Assembly: GCA_963833655.1 (NCBI GenBank)
Contig: CAWHYL010000004.1
Coordinates: forward strand, 62,001 to 126,000
Source: 3-1-20CM-4-69-9 sp963833655
GTDB lineage: Bacteria > Actinomycetota > Thermoleophilia > Gaiellales > Gaiellaceae
Direction: 5' to 3'
DNA: 64,000 nucleotides
Below, one piece after another: positions 1 through 7,681 of this stretch (its first letter is position 1; every line of letters begins with the position of its first letter). A program made the position numbers and the translations under genes. Under the pieces are notes generated by a model, which saw nothing but the letters and a program-made list of their open reading frames with translations, was not told where the DNA came from and made no database searches.

Positions 1-373
1 CTCCGGAAAGCGTGTCGTTGCCGCTGCCGCCGGCCAGGGTCGTCGGGATTGTGTCCTCGAAGCCGCCGTTGGCCTCGTCGATGCGGATCGCGTCGCTGCC
101 GGCGCGTCCGTCCACGACGATCCGTGCGACATCCGCGCGCGGGAAGCTGAAGTCGGCGGACCCGTCGTCACGAGCGTCGACCTCGAGCACGCTCGGATCG
201 CCGGCCCGTAGGCGAAGGGCGATTTTGTCGCTTCCATTCGTCCCTTCGACCATGAGCGTGCCGTAGTTGAGCGATGCCTTGACCGCGTGAGACGGCGCAG
301 CTGCGGCGCTCGACACGCCGATCGCGGCGGCGAACGCGGCTGCGACGGCGACCTTGAATCGCATGCTGTTCAT
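1..373 (-). CDS. Secreted RTX-like calcium-binding repeat protein (partial)
   Basis: The C-terminus lies outside the window. The visible 124 residues begin MNSMRFKVAVAAAF, an Ala-rich signal peptide with probable cleavage near residue 25. After a beta-rich stretch the frame ends in GGSGNDTLSG, the start of a hemolysin-type nonapeptide calcium-binding repeat. Such proteins are secreted and fold when they bind calcium outside the cell. The ATG at 373 follows AAAGGAACC on the minus strand, a good ribosome site. A GGAAT-N17-GTC promoter lies about 40 bases upstream and is shared with neighbouring genes, so control by the local ECF sigma factor is likely. The overall function cannot be told from this fragment. 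Confidence 0.75.
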   Translation of the reverse strand, partial: MNSMRFKVAVAAAFAAAIGVSSAAAAPSHAVKASLNYGTLMVEGTNGSDKIALRLRAGDPSVLEVDARDDGSADFSFPRADVARIVVDGRAGSDAIRIDEANGGFEDTIPTTLAGGSGNDTLSG

Positions 374-413
374 GTGTGGTTCCTTTCGCATCGGATTGCT
401 GTCGTGAGCTAGA

Positions 414-438
414 GACACCGACGCGCGGGATCTATTCC
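414..438 (-). promoter_or_regulatory. ECF-type promoter for the RTX-like gene
   Basis: On the minus strand GGAAT (438-434) is followed by exactly 17 bases and then GTC (416-414). The GTC is about 40 bases before the ATG at 373. The same GGAAT-N17-GTC arrangement occurs three more times within 1.8 kb, each ahead of a gene near the ECF sigma factor. GGAA-type -35 boxes with GTC-type -10 boxes are typical of ECF sigma promoters. Confidence 0.65.
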
Positions 439-454
439 GCCCGTCGGCTGCGCG

Positions 455-820
455 TCAGACGACGCGGAAGCTCCCGTGCATGACGGCGGCGTGCGGGTCG
501 CAGAAGAAGCGATAGACGCCCTTACGGAGCGTGAGCACGAAGCTCTTCGTTCCCATGAAGTCCACGCTCGTCAGCATCCGGTTCATTCCAGGCCCCGTCA
601 GATGGAAGTCGTGGATTGAAGAGCGGTCGTTGATCACCAGGCGATAAGGGACGCCCGCCTTCAGTTTGCCGACCGTCTTACCGCCGGCCGTGACGCTGAT
701 CGTGAAGCCGGGGCCGACCGAGCCCTGCACCGCCTTGGGGGCAGGCGTCCCCTGCGACGTGCCTGCCAGCGCAAGGCTGCAGGCAATGGCGGCGACGGCG
801 GTTGCGAATGTGCGAGACAT
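455..820 (-). CDS. Secreted cupredoxin (plastocyanin-like copper protein)
   Basis: 121 residues with a signal peptide (MSRTFATAVAAIACSLALAG). The mature part is a small beta domain with type-1 copper ligands. Candidate N-terminal His residues are in IHDFH (about 70 and 73), and the C-terminal loop FFCDPHAAVMHG gives Cys107, His110 and Met114. Cupredoxins carry electrons or bind copper outside the membrane. AGGAGGACATC directly precedes the ATG at 820, which favours this start over one 42 bases upstream. That upstream start would also lie inside the GGAAT-N17-GTC promoter. The gene is probably part of the local ECF regulon. Confidence 0.85.
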   Translation of the reverse strand: MSRTFATAVAAIACSLALAGTSQGTPAPKAVQGSVGPGFTISVTAGGKTVGKLKAGVPYRLVINDRSSIHDFHLTGPGMNRMLTSVDFMGTKSFVLTLRKGVYRFFCDPHAAVMHGSFRVV

Positions 821-857
821 GATGTCCTCCTGTTCGAATTGGATTCCGAGTGACGAG

Positions 858-882
858 GACACCTTCCGGACGCCGTTATTCC
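858..882 (-). promoter_or_regulatory. ECF-type promoter for the cupredoxin gene
   Basis: Minus-strand GGAAT (882-878), 17 bases, then GTC (860-858), about 38 bases before the ATG at 820. It is back to back with the promoter at 896-920. The two -35 boxes form the inverted repeat TTATTCC-N13-GGAATAA (876-902), so this is a symmetric divergent control region. Confidence 0.65.
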
Positions 883-895
883 GGCGATTCGGCTG

Positions 896-920
896 GGAAT
901 AATGGGAGCCACGCGGGGTC
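896..920 (+). promoter_or_regulatory. ECF-type promoter for the anti-sigma gene
   Basis: GGAAT (896-900), 17 bases, GTC (918-920). Transcription would start near 927. The anti-sigma frame could open at 902, but that lies inside the promoter, so the ATG at 965 is the better start. Confidence 0.65.
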
Positions 921-964
921 TTCCCCGGTATGACGCTCCTTTCTCATTCGGGGTTACCGTTCCC

Positions 965-1651
965 ATGGCGATGTTGAGGCGACGTCGACATGAAGGCGGT
1001 GGCGATGAGCCGGCGGAGCTCGCGCCGCTTGCGGACGGCTCGCTCCCGCCGGAGCGTCGTGCAGTTCTCGAGGCGCGCGTCGCCGAATCCTCGGAGCTGT
1101 CCGCTCGTCTCGCCGAGCAGGAGCGAGCCGTCACCCTGACGCGAATGGCTGCCTCCGAAGTGGAGGCGCCGGCGGCGCTGCGAGCCCGCATCGACGCGCA
1201 GCGACGACCGCGCCGCATGCCGGTGTCACGGCGTCTCGTAGCAGTCGGCGCGGCCGTTGCTGTCGCGGCGGTCGCCGTGGTCGGGCTGGCCGTCTTCCGC
1301 TCGAGCCCGTCGGCGACGCGGTTCAAGGCCGCGCTCGCGGCGACGCAGCTCTCGCCGGGCGCGAAGGGAGAGGCGACGCTGACCAAGACGTCGTCGGGCT
1401 GGCGGATCGAGCTCGATGCCACGGGGCTTCCGCGTCGTGACGGCGACCGCTTCTACGAAGCGTGGCTGCGCAATGCCTCCGGGGTACTGGTGCCTATCGG
1501 AACGTTCAACGACGGCACGAACGTCACGTTGTGGGCAGGCGTCTCGCCTCAGGTCTTCAAGACTATGACCGTCACGCGCGAGCGGGCCGACGGCGATCAG
1601 ACGTCGTCAGGCGAGAAGGTGCTCGTCGGAACGGTCAGCACAGACGGCTGA
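965..1651 (+). CDS. Membrane anti-sigma factor, RskA-like C-terminus
   Basis: About 228 residues. The cytoplasmic part (ELAPLADGSLPPERR and following helices, residues 1-85) resembles anti-sigma N-terminal domains but has no HxxxCxxC zinc motif. A single membrane segment follows at about residues 91-111, then an extracytoplasmic beta domain typical of RskA-type anti-sigma-K factors (FYEAWLRNASGVLVPIGTF). It probably binds and silences the ECF sigma factor encoded next door. That gene is convergent, with one base between the two stop codons, instead of the usual sigma-then-anti-sigma operon. The gene has its own GGAAT-N17-GTC promoter, so the anti-sigma would rise with sigma activity as negative feedback. 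The start at 965 is chosen because 902 lies within the promoter. Confidence 0.8.
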   Translation: MAMLRRRRHEGGGDEPAELAPLADGSLPPERRAVLEARVAESSELSARLAEQERAVTLTRMAASEVEAPAALRARIDAQRRPRRMPVSRRLVAVGAAVAVAAVAVVGLAVFRSSPSATRFKAALAATQLSPGAKGEATLTKTSSGWRIELDATGLPRRDGDRFYEAWLRNASGVLVPIGTFNDGTNVTLWAGVSPQVFKTMTVTRERADGDQTSSGEKVLVGTVSTDG

Positions 1652-1652
1652 C

Positions 1653-2150
1653 TCAATCCTGCGGCGAATCGATGCGGCGTACCACCTGCCGGCGGGCGCG
1701 GTAGAGGCGGCTCATGACCGTCCCCGTGCGGATCCGTAGGGCGCGAGCGGCTTCCTCGTACGTCAGGCCGGCGACGTCGACCGCGACGAGGACGTCACGA
1801 AAGTCAGCCGGCAAAGCGGCGATGGCGGCGTACAGCTCGCCGGCCTCCAGGGCCGCGTGTGGCTCGCGCGCGTGGGGATCGGGAACGACGTCGAGCTCGT
1901 CGGGCAGCGAGGCTGTGCGTAGCCGCCGGCTCTCGGACCGCTTCTGGTTGAGGAATGTGTTGCGGAGCGCGCGCAGGAGATACCCGAGGTCGTCGTCGTT
2001 GCGGAGCAGGCGCGGACGTGCGAGCACACGCGCGTAGGTCTCCTGCACGAGATCCTCGGCGTCTTCCCTCGAACCGCAGAGTGCCCACGCAGCTCGATAC
2101 AGCCGATCGAGATGGTCGCCGACCCGCGCAGGGTCGAGTGGGCGCTGCAT
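1653..2150 (-). CDS. ECF RNA polymerase sigma factor
   Basis: 165 residues with the two ECF domains: sigma-2 at about 10-75 (LYRAAWALCGSREDAEDLVQ, the core-binding and -10 helix) and sigma-4 at about 105-160 (a helix-turn-helix in LTYEEAARALRIRTGTVMSR that reads the -35 box). Its likely targets are the four GGAAT-N17-GTC promoters within 1.8 kb. No such box lies in its own upstream region, so it does not appear to be autoregulated from a local site. Its presumed anti-sigma is the convergent gene ending one base away. Confidence 0.9.
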   Translation of the reverse strand: MQRPLDPARVGDHLDRLYRAAWALCGSREDAEDLVQETYARVLARPRLLRNDDDLGYLLRALRNTFLNQKRSESRRLRTASLPDELDVVPDPHAREPHAALEAGELYAAIAALPADFRDVLVAVDVAGLTYEEAARALRIRTGTVMSRLYRARRQVVRRIDSPQD

Positions 2151-2196
2151 CGGACGAGCATAGAGCGGCGCTCGCGCGCCTCTCGGCTCGCCCGTC

Positions 2197-2221
2197 GGAA
2201 TAGACGGCGCCCGCCGGTGTC
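2197..2221 (+). promoter_or_regulatory. ECF-type promoter for the 2260 gene pair
   Basis: GGAAT (2197-2201), 17 bases, GTC (2219-2221), about 39 bases before the ATG at 2260. This is the fourth exact copy of the pattern and sits divergently from the sigma gene itself. Confidence 0.65.
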
Positions 2222-2259
2222 TTCACCGAGGAGACACGAATTCGACGGAGGTAATCGAG

Positions 2260-2544
2260 ATGATCTTCCATTCCCCGCTCAACTTCGACAGTCCCGGCAC
2301 CATCGCGTCGGCTCGCGAGCTCGCGCGCCGTCGGAGCGCCACGGACGAGATCGCGCTGCTCTGGCACCCCGAAGACGACCGGGTGGAGGTGTCCGTGTGC
2401 GATGTCACGACAGGCGCGACCGTTGACATCGAGGTTGCGCCCGGCGACGCGCTGGACGCCTTCACCCACCCGTACGCGTACATCGCAAGCCGCGAAGGCC
2501 TCGACCGGATGAGCGACGAGGCGGTGGCACCCGTCGATGGCTAG
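2260..2544 (+). CDS. Small conserved-looking protein of unknown function
   Basis: 94 residues, no signal peptide and no membrane segment. Acidic and soluble, with a beta-rich centre (EIALLWHPEDDRVEVSVCD) and one Cys. I do not recognise a family. It has a good ribosome site (ACGGAGGTAATCGAG before ATG) and an ECF promoter, so it is very likely expressed and belongs to the local sigma regulon. Its last 8 bases overlap the next gene, which suggests translational coupling. Confidence 0.65.
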   Translation: MIFHSPLNFDSPGTIASARELARRRSATDEIALLWHPEDDRVEVSVCDVTTGATVDIEVAPGDALDAFTHPYAYIASREGLDRMSDEAVAPVDG

Positions 2545-2722
2545 CGTCGAAGGCCTTCAGGAAGAGCTCCGCGCCCTCGTCGCCGAGCGTCAGGCAATGC
2601 GCGAGCGCGAGGCGGGCCGCGGCGAGCTGGAGGCGAACCGACGCCGGCTCGCGCAGCGGCAACGGCAACTCTCGCATGCTCTGATCCACAGCCACCTACG
2701 AGATGCGAGTCGCGCGGCGTGA
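2537..2722 (+). CDS. Short coiled-coil protein of unknown function
   Basis: 61 residues, almost entirely charged helix rich in Glu, Arg, Gln and Leu in a heptad-like pattern, so a short coiled coil is likely. It overlaps the preceding gene by 8 bases in another frame and would share its ECF promoter. No family is recognised. A strong hairpin lies just downstream. It could be an adaptor for its partner, but that is speculation. Confidence 0.5.
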   Translation: MASVEGLQEELRALVAERQAMREREAGRGELEANRRRLAQRQRQLSHALIHSHLRDASRAA

Positions 2723-2744
2723 CCTCGATCCCGCGACGACTGGG

Positions 2745-2777
2745 AAAAAGGAGGGCCTCCGCGACGAAGGCCCTCCT
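2745..2777 (-). terminator. Rho-independent terminator (minus strand)
   Basis: A perfect 10-bp inverted repeat (AGGAGGGCCT at 2749-2758 and AGGCCCTCCT at 2768-2777) with a 9-base loop. On the minus strand the stem is followed by five T residues (complement of 2745-2749). It lies just downstream of the minus-strand small membrane gene ending at 2784 and may also stop the converging plus-strand transcript. Confidence 0.8.
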
Positions 2778-2783
2778 AGCTCA

Positions 2784-2936
2784 CTAGACGGTGCGTCGGC
2801 CCCGGCCCGAGAGCATCGCCACCACCGCGACGATCAGCGCGATGATGAGGACGAACCAGAGGAAACTGCTCACCGCGACGCCGCCCGCGATCGCGAGGAT
2901 CACGAGGGCGAGAACGAGTATCCAGAGCAATGCCAT
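2784..2936 (-). CDS. Very small membrane protein (50 aa)
   Basis: MALLWILVLALVILAIAGG opens the first of two hydrophobic segments (about residues 3-19 and 23-42), and a basic tail ends SGRGRRTV. The segments are separated only by a short turn, so it may be a membrane hairpin. A strong ribosome site (AAAGGAGTCGTTA before ATG) and a textbook terminator immediately after the stop support it as a real gene despite its length. Small hydrophobic proteins of this kind are common in actinobacteria and often stress-induced, but no function can be assigned. Confidence 0.75.
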   Translation of the reverse strand: MALLWILVLALVILAIAGGVAVSSFLWFVLIIALIVAVVAMLSGRGRRTV

Positions 2937-3044
2937 TAACGACTCCTTTCATGTCGCGCCCGGATTCGCGAGCGCTCTTCGCTAACGGCAAATGCGGGAT
3001 TCCGGTTACTCACCTTGCGTGACGCATCGCTCTCCGCAAAGCGA

Positions 3045-3076
3045 GAGCAGGGCAGCCTGTCGGCCGCCCTGCTCTG
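3045..3076 (-). terminator. Hairpin downstream of the BNR-repeat gene
   Basis: A perfect 10-bp inverted repeat (AGAGCAGGGC, 3045-3054; GCCCTGCTCT, 3067-3076) with a 12-base loop, 8 bases after the stop codon at 3085. There is no T-run after it, so termination efficiency is uncertain. Confidence 0.6.
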
Positions 3077-3084
3077 AAGTTCTA

Positions 3085-4830
3085 CTACGGTGCTGTCGTA
3101 AACGACCAGATGTCCGAGTTCCCGAACGTGGCCGGGCACTGCTGCTGGACAGCTGGAGCGGTCGCTGCAATCCCGTTCTCGAGCGCCTGCCGATACGCGT
3201 CCATGGCCGGGCAATCGGCGGCATTCCGAGTGTCGTTCCAGACAGCTGCACCGTACGTCCGCGTCGCCGCGGCGTAGACGTAGTCGCCGAGGAACTCCCC
3301 GACGAGGTTGTTCTGCGACGATCCTCGCGGGTCGCCGGGCGGGCTGCGATGGATCTCGGTGAACGGCCCTGTCGGGCCGGTTGCGCCGGCGGATGCGTGG
3401 AGGACGACTCCCACGAGCGCACGTGGCGTCGCGGTCGTCGGCTGGTAGGGGGTCGTGAAGGCGTTGTACACCACGTACACATCCGTGCCGTTCGGAGAGA
3501 TGGCCGGCGCGGTGTAGTAGCCCCGATCGATCCCACTTTCGATCGCACGCGGGGTCGACCACGTCGTGCCTCCGTCGGTCGACTCCGTGAAGTACACGTG
3601 AGGCTTCGCGAGGTCGCCGCTGACGTAGCTCATGACGATCCTGTTGGTCGCATCGGCACCGGTCGGGGCGCCGTTTGCGATGTCGACGCTCGGCGCCGGC
3701 GCGAGATCGCTCCGTGCGCCGGCGACACCGTCGATCACGGGACCGATTAGCGGGTCGAACACACCCGGCTGGGTGACCGGGCCGGCGACGGGAGTGGCTT
3801 TCGACCAGCTCGTGCCGCCGTCGGTCGACTTCGACATCAGCTCGAACGCGTCGTGGCCCTGCGACGAGACGGTCCCGACGCCGAACACGTACGCCGTTCC
3901 GTTGCTGTCCGTCCGAATCGTGCACCCGTCGGTCGGGTTCCGCTCACCGTTGTTCGCAGCGGCCGTGATCTGCTGCTGCGTCCAGGTATCGCCGCCGTCG
4001 TGCGAGACGCCGACGAACAGCGGCGCCGGAGCTGCGTTCGGGCTCTTCTCCTGGCCGCGGAACGACGCCCAGCACATATAGACGGTTCCGAAGAACTTGC
4101 TCGACGAGGCGTTGTCCGCCCAGACCTGCTCTTTGTCCGAGAAGATCGTCTGCGAGACCTGCTTCGACACGATCACCGGCGGCATCCAAGCGTTCTTGTC
4201 ATTCGCCGCCGCGGCCTCGACGTTGTCCGTCCGCGAGACACCGATCGCCTCGAAGCCCTTGAAGCTGGCCTCGTCACGCGTCGCGCCGAAGTTCGACGTC
4301 AGATTTGCGTAGTACAGGCGCGAGCCGTTCGCCCACGAGAAGTGGCCGCTCGCGTCGGGCCGCGGGCCGAACGCCACCGCCGGGTCGCCGTCGGAGACGA
4401 GCCCGTTTTCGTAGTACCACGGGATCGTTCCGATCGGGCCGCCTGCGGTCGGCGAGCAGCCGGGATCAGGCCCGGGGACGCCATGGCAGTTGCGGGCGCT
4501 CCAGCCCGTATACGTCGGCTGTCTCCAGCTGTTACCGGAGTCGAACGAGAAGTACACGCCCGAGACGCCGACGCCCGGAGTGAACGGGCATGTGTTGTCG
4601 GCGCCGGCGTTGCAGTCCTCCATGTCGATGTTGTCATTCGAGCCGGCGACCACGATGTTGGGATGGTTCGCATCGATCGCCATTGCGGGCTCGTTCTGCT
4701 TGTTCTGCGCAAACGGGCTCGGGTTGCTACCGACCGTCACCAACGAATCGGTACCCGGCGCGGCTCCCGCGAGGGCGCTCACAATCAACGCCGCCGTGGC
4801 CGCACCAAGAAACGCCAAGACCTTGTGCAT
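3085..4830 (-). CDS. Secreted BNR/sialidase-like beta-propeller protein
   Basis: 581 residues from the ATG at 4830, which has a GGGGAGAG ribosome site. An upstream in-frame TTG at 4857 is less likely. Residues 1-25 form a signal peptide ending GAAPG. The body has repeated Asp-box/BNR units (SFDSGNSW, SHDGGDTW, STDGGTSW, STDGGTTW), the hallmark of sialidase-fold six-bladed propellers. No sialidase catalytic set can be verified, so it may bind or act on glycans or simply be a structural propeller. It is exported and stands alone, flanked downstream by a hairpin. Confidence 0.75.
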   Translation of the reverse strand: MHKVLAFLGAATAALIVSALAGAAPGTDSLVTVGSNPSPFAQNKQNEPAMAIDANHPNIVVAGSNDNIDMEDCNAGADNTCPFTPGVGVSGVYFSFDSGNSWRQPTYTGWSARNCHGVPGPDPGCSPTAGGPIGTIPWYYENGLVSDGDPAVAFGPRPDASGHFSWANGSRLYYANLTSNFGATRDEASFKGFEAIGVSRTDNVEAAAANDKNAWMPPVIVSKQVSQTIFSDKEQVWADNASSSKFFGTVYMCWASFRGQEKSPNAAPAPLFVGVSHDGGDTWTQQQITAAANNGERNPTDGCTIRTDSNGTAYVFGVGTVSSQGHDAFELMSKSTDGGTSWSKATPVAGPVTQPGVFDPLIGPVIDGVAGARSDLAPAPSVDIANGAPTGADATNRIVMSYVSGDLAKPHVYFTESTDGGTTWSTPRAIESGIDRGYYTAPAISPNGTDVYVVYNAFTTPYQPTTATPRALVGVVLHASAGATGPTGPFTEIHRSPPGDPRGSSQNNLVGEFLGDYVYAAATRTYGAAVWNDTRNAADCPAMDAYRQALENGIAATAPAVQQQCPATFGNSDIWSFTTAP

Positions 4831-5008
4831 CGTTCTCTCCCCTCGTCGACCGCACAATGCTTCGCGCCGGTGAGTGTAGAGACGACGGCCCCCGGCGCGC
4901 GTCGGTTGTCGTTCTCCGGGGCCGTCTCACGGAGTTCTCATCTGAGGCGGTTACGTTTCCTCGACCCGCCGACCGCGAGACGACGCTGGACCGTCCGCTC
5001 GACCGTTT

Positions 5009-7051
5009 CTGCGCATCCAATCTGCCGATTACCTCGACGAACGCCGACGCCACAAGGCGCAGCGTCGTCGTCGCCGCCGACTGTGGACGGTTTCGGCCGC
5101 AGTGATCGTCGCGGCCGCACTCGCCGGCGGCCTGTTCATGTCGACGTCTTCCGATCGCGCGTCCAATCGCGCGCGCGCTGCGAGGCCGCGCGACGCCGTG
5201 CCGTCGCTCGCGCCGCCCGGCCCGATCCCCGGCTACCTCCTCATCGCCGACCGGGGGAACAACCGCATGCTGCTCGTCGACTCCCGGGGTCGCATCTTGT
5301 GGCGCTACCCGCGACCGGGGCGGACACCCGCGATGCCGGTTCGATTCGCCGACGACACGTTCTTTGCGCCCGGGACGGCGGACCGCATCATCTCGAACCA
5401 GGAAGAGCAGCACACCATTCAGATCATCTCGTTTCCCGGAGGCCGCTTGCTGTGGCGCTACGGTCGAGTGAACCTCCGGGGATCTCGACGCGGCTACCTG
5501 AACACACCCGACGACGCTTATCTCTTGCCGAACGGGAACGTCTCGGTCGCAGACGCCTACAACTGCCGCGTGCTCTTCATCTCGCCGGCGCACCGGATCG
5601 TGCGCCGGTACGGCACAGCCTCCTCGTGCAGCCACGACCCGCCGCGCCAGCTCGGCGCGATCAACGGCGCCACGCCACTTCCCGACGGAGGCACCCTTGT
5701 CAGCGAGATCAACGGGTCATGGGTGGACGACATCTCGGCCGCCGGTCATCTTCGCTGGGCAGTCCAGGCTCCGGTGTCGTATCCGTCTGACCCGCAGTTG
5801 CTGGCGCCGAATCGCATCCTGCTCGCCGACTACGCGCGGCCCGGCCACGCAATCATCATGACCCGGACCGGCCGCGTCCTCTGGCGCTACGGCCCGTCGT
5901 CCGGGCCGGGCATGCTCGACCATCCCTCGCTGGCAACACGGATCGCGCCCGGGATGATCGCCATCAACGACGACTATCGGCAGCGAGTCGTCATCGTCAG
6001 CATCAAAGCCCGTCGCATCGTCTGGCAGTACGGCCACACGGACGTCGCCGGCCGTGGCCCCGGCTATCTCCACACACCGGACGGCCTCGACCTGCTGACG
6101 ACGGCGCGGGCCGAGCAGCTTCCCGAGGTGCGCTCTCTTCTCATGCATCACCCGACTCGGCCTCGCCACGTTGCCGCCACCGGCGGCCCAGCTCCGGCGA
6201 CGGTGACGCTCGCTTCGGCTCCCTACCGTCTGCCCGCTCCCGTCCAGAGGGAGGTCGCGGTCGCCTCCGGTGCCGGGGTGATCATCGTCGGTGGCCTGAA
6301 TTCGGCGAAGGTCTCGACCAACGGCGTGTTCAGGCTCGATCCAGGCTCTGGACGCGTGAGCCCGCTGGGTGTCGTGCCGAACGCCTTTCACGACGCGGCA
6401 GGAGCACTGCTGCGCGGCGGCGTTTTCGTCTTCGGCGGCGGGGCGGGGGAGAGCACCTCAACCGTTCAGCGCTTCGATCTGCGGACCCGAAAAGGGTCGG
6501 TGGTGGCGCAGTTGCCGCACGCGTTGTCCGATCTGGCGGCCGCGACGATCGGGGCGACGGCGTATCTCGTCGGCGGCTTCGACGGTCGCATTCCGCGCAA
6601 CGAGATTTACCAGACGAGCGACGGTCGTCACTTCACCCTCGCCGGACGTCTGCCTGTCGGTCTCAGGTACCCGGCCGTGGCTGCAGTTGGCGGCGACCTG
6701 ATCGTGGCCGGAGGAATAACAGCCTCCGGGGCGAGCTCAGTCGTCTATGTCTTCGATCCGTCGACCGGCCGGACGAGATCGATCGGCCGGCTGCCCGCAC
6801 CTGTCGGCCATTCGAGCGCCCTCGTGCTGGGCAACCGAATGTATGTGGTCGGCGGGGCGGATGCGTACGGGAGTACGCGCGGCCGAGTCGCTGCGATCGA
6901 TCCGCAGGCCGGCAGGGTGCTCCCCGTGTCGGGCGTCGCTCGTGTCTCGGACGCCGGTGCCGTCGTCGTCGCGGGACGCGGGCTGGTGATCGGAGGCGAG
7001 ACAGACCGGCGGACGGTTGCGACCGTACGGGTCCTCAGCGCGCCGCCCTAG
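5009..7051 (+). CDS. Membrane-anchored PQQ-like and Kelch-like double propeller
   Basis: From the first standard start (GTG 5102) this is 649 residues. The open frame upstream encodes a basic run (RRRRRRLW) followed by a hydrophobic helix, a typical signal anchor that the GTG would cut in half. No ATG, GTG or TTG occurs between the upstream stop (4943) and 5102, so I place the start at CTG 5009 with low certainty. Counting from the GTG, residues about 45-330 form a PQQ/NHL-like propeller (repeats such as GRILWRYPRPG and GRLLWRYGRV). Residues about 360-649 form a Kelch/galactose-oxidase-like propeller (IIVGGLNSA, YLVGGFDG, MYVVGGADAYG). The role is probably extracellular binding. The stop overlaps the convergent CHAP gene at CTAG. 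Confidence 0.7.
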   Translation: MRIQSADYLDERRRHKAQRRRRRRLWTVSAAVIVAAALAGGLFMSTSSDRASNRARAARPRDAVPSLAPPGPIPGYLLIADRGNNRMLLVDSRGRILWRYPRPGRTPAMPVRFADDTFFAPGTADRIISNQEEQHTIQIISFPGGRLLWRYGRVNLRGSRRGYLNTPDDAYLLPNGNVSVADAYNCRVLFISPAHRIVRRYGTASSCSHDPPRQLGAINGATPLPDGGTLVSEINGSWVDDISAAGHLRWAVQAPVSYPSDPQLLAPNRILLADYARPGHAIIMTRTGRVLWRYGPSSGPGMLDHPSLATRIAPGMIAINDDYRQRVVIVSIKARRIVWQYGHTDVAGRGPGYLHTPDGLDLLTTARAEQLPEVRSLLMHHPTRPRHVAATGGPAPATVTLASAPYRLPAPVQREVAVASGAGVIIVGGLNSAKVSTNGVFRLDPGSGRVSPLGVVPNAFHDAAGALLRGGVFVFGGGAGESTSTVQRFDLRTRKGSVVAQLPHALSDLAAATIGATAYLVGGFDGRIPRNEIYQTSDGRHFTLAGRLPVGLRYPAVAAVGGDLIVAGGITASGASSVVYVFDPSTGRTRSIGRLPAPVGHSSALVLGNRMYVVGGADAYGSTRGRVAAIDPQAGRVLPVSGVARVSDAGAVVVAGRGLVIGGETDRRTVATVRVLSAPP

Positions 7052-7587
7052 GAGGAAGAGGAAGCTCGCCGCAGCGGGACGTAGATGAAGATTGCTCCCG
7101 ATGCCGAGACCCGACGGAATTCGAAGGTGAACGGATCGAAGCTCGACCACCTCGGGTCGTTGTACTCGCCGACGTCGATATCCCCATCGCGCTCGACACT
7201 GCTCACGTAGGCGACATGCCCGAACGGACGCGCGAGGCCGGGCCAGACAGCGACTGATCCGGGCCGCGGCCGCCTTCCGACCGGGAGGTGCGCGAGGCGC
7301 GCGACATGCGGCCAGTTCCAGGCGTCCATCGCGCCGGGGACGAACCAATCCGTCCGCTGTCCATTCGTCCGAAGCGCCCAGGCGACGTACGACGTGCAAT
7401 TGCACATGAACATCCCCCAGCGGTCAACGGCTTTGCGGTATCCCGCCATCGGGCAATTCGACGCGTACGGGTAGCCGTACACGACTGGAGCGCGCGGAGG
7501 CGCAGCTGCAACGTGATGCGTCGGCGCGAGCGTCAGTCCCAGCGTGGTCACCAGCGGAACGAGCACGAACGTTCTCGCAAGCTGCAC
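7048..7587 (-). CDS. Secreted CHAP-domain amidase/peptidase
   Basis: About 179 residues from GTG 7587. An N-terminal hydrophobic segment (FVLVPLVTTLGLTLAP) acts as a signal peptide. The domain has the CHAP layout: the catalytic Cys is probably in MFMCNCTSYVAWAL and the His in FGHVAYVSSV, followed by an acidic residue in VGEYND. CHAP enzymes cut peptidoglycan cross-links or stem peptides, so a role in wall remodelling is likely. Its stop shares CTAG with the convergent propeller gene. No clear ribosome site is seen, so the start is uncertain. Confidence 0.75.
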   Translation of the reverse strand: MQLARTFVLVPLVTTLGLTLAPTHHVAAAPPRAPVVYGYPYASNCPMAGYRKAVDRWGMFMCNCTSYVAWALRTNGQRTDWFVPGAMDAWNWPHVARLAHLPVGRRPRPGSVAVWPGLARPFGHVAYVSSVERDGDIDVGEYNDPRWSSFDPFTFEFRRVSASGAIFIYVPLRRASSSS

Positions 7588-7639
7588 CGTTGGAGTATGC
7601 CCACGGCTTGGAGCCGCAACGCACGCGTGAAGAAGACGT

Positions 7640-7673
7640 ACCGGGACCCGATCCCTCAGGACCGGGTCCCGGT
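7640..7673 (-). terminator. Hairpin after the lactonase-like gene
   Basis: A perfect 11-bp inverted repeat (ACCGGGACCCG, 7640-7650; CGGGTCCCGGT, 7663-7673) with a 12-base loop, 8 bases after the stop at 7682. No T-run follows. Confidence 0.65.
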
Positions 7674-7681
7674 GCATCTGC

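Noticed and set aside
902..964. N-terminal extension of the anti-sigma frame from 902
   Set aside because: The codons overlap the -10 part of the GGAAT-N17-GTC promoter, so transcription would start after them.
2217..2237. GTGTCT-N9-AGACAC inverted repeat
   Set aside because: Short arms, and the left arm coincides with the -10 part of the ECF promoter; no independent support as an operator.
3853..5790. Plus-strand frame of 645 codons
   Set aside because: Its translation is Arg-rich low-complexity sequence that shadows the BNR-repeat and double-propeller genes.
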